From assembly GCA_021778415.1 (NCBI GenBank), contig JAJYCL010000010.1, positions 38,388 through 71,445 of the forward strand: DNA of 33,058 nucleotides, in the 5' to 3' direction. Of this stretch, positions 32,957-33,058 are shown piece by piece. Below the pieces are notes generated by a model. That model did no database searches and was not told the DNA's origin. It saw nothing but the letters and a program-made list of their open reading frames with translations. This stretch comes from a bacterium (GTDB lineage Bacteria > Vulcanimicrobiota > Vulcanimicrobiia > Vulcanimicrobiales > Vulcanimicrobiaceae). The translations under genes were made by a program, and so were the position numbers. The stretch's first letter is position 1. Each line of letters starts with the position of its first letter.

Positions 32957-33048
32957 GGAGAGATGGCCGAGCGGCTGAAGGCGGCGGTTTGCTAAACCGT
33001 TATACGGCGTGTAAACCCGTATCGAGGGTTCGAATCCCTGTTTGTCCG
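32957..33048 (+). tRNA. tRNA-Ser(GCU)
   Basis: 92 nt, class II. The D-arm region reads TGGCCGAGCGG. The anticodon loop TTGCTAA gives anticodon GCT at 32991-32993, reading AGC/AGU. The long variable arm has a 6-bp stem, ATACGG/CCGTAT (33002-33007 with 33017-33022). The T loop is TTCGAAT. The 3' CCA is not encoded. Two expected pairs are G-G mismatches: acceptor 32960-33044 and the outer T-stem pair 33024-33040; C at both 3' positions would give the usual fold. This could be real degeneration, altered pairing or sequence error near the window end. Confidence 0.85.
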
Positions 33049-33058
33049 AAGCGACCGA

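Overview
The window is about 33 kb of bacterial chromosome, moderately GC-rich. Two blocks follow the housekeeping gene order of Bacillus and relatives: rpmE-prfA-prmC-pyrG, and rpsU-yqeY-nfeD-floA-x-phoH-ybeY-dgkA-corC-cdd-recO-ruvX-mltG-DUF1292. It also carries many Gly/Thr/Pro-rich secreted lipoproteins, secreted S53 peptidases and intergenic palindromic repeats. My best guess is an uncultured Terrabacteria-type lineage such as Candidatus Eremiobacterota (WPS-2). That is inference from gene order and protein style; no rRNA marker is present.

Layout. 1-231: palindromic repeats. 232-735: leuD. 732-1917 (minus): two small secreted proteins. 2084-9519 (plus): the same two-gene unit twice, a lipoprotein followed by a sedolisin (S53) peptidase lipoprotein; the copies are separated by a terminator, repeats and a perfect palindrome. 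9654-9926: rpmE with its own promoter and terminator. 10013-17532 (plus): prfA-prmC, then pyrG and four tightly coupled genes (GT2 glycosyltransferase, GT4 glycosyltransferase, secreted copper-amine-oxidase-N-like protein, sulfotransferase).

17529-20334 is the accessory island: a phage-tail-collar-like protein (minus), a tail-collar-like lipoprotein (plus), and a minus-strand operon of an aspartyl/asparaginyl beta-hydroxylase-like oxygenase, a 69-residue Nif11-like small protein and a second sulfotransferase-like protein, with overlapping reading frames. This is the strongest candidate for an undescribed system, either a RiPP-like peptide pathway or a protein/surface modification pathway. It is bordered by a ~750-bp repeat array (20359-21112).

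21142-32886 is a long co-directional block: HIT protein, rpsU, yqeY, nfeD-floA (membrane microdomains), a small membrane protein, phoH, ybeY, an undecaprenol/diacylglycerol kinase-PAP2 fusion, a CorC-type CBS protein, cdd, recO, ruvX, mltG, a DUF1292 protein, an MGDG-synthase-like glycosyltransferase that appears to start at CTG, and a DoxX protein. A class II tRNA-Ser(GCU) ends the window.

Most neighbouring genes overlap by 1-4 bases (ATGA, GTGA, TAATG), and three convergent pairs overlap by exactly four bases through their stop codons. Four recognisable promoters have an extended -10 (TGnTAtaaT).
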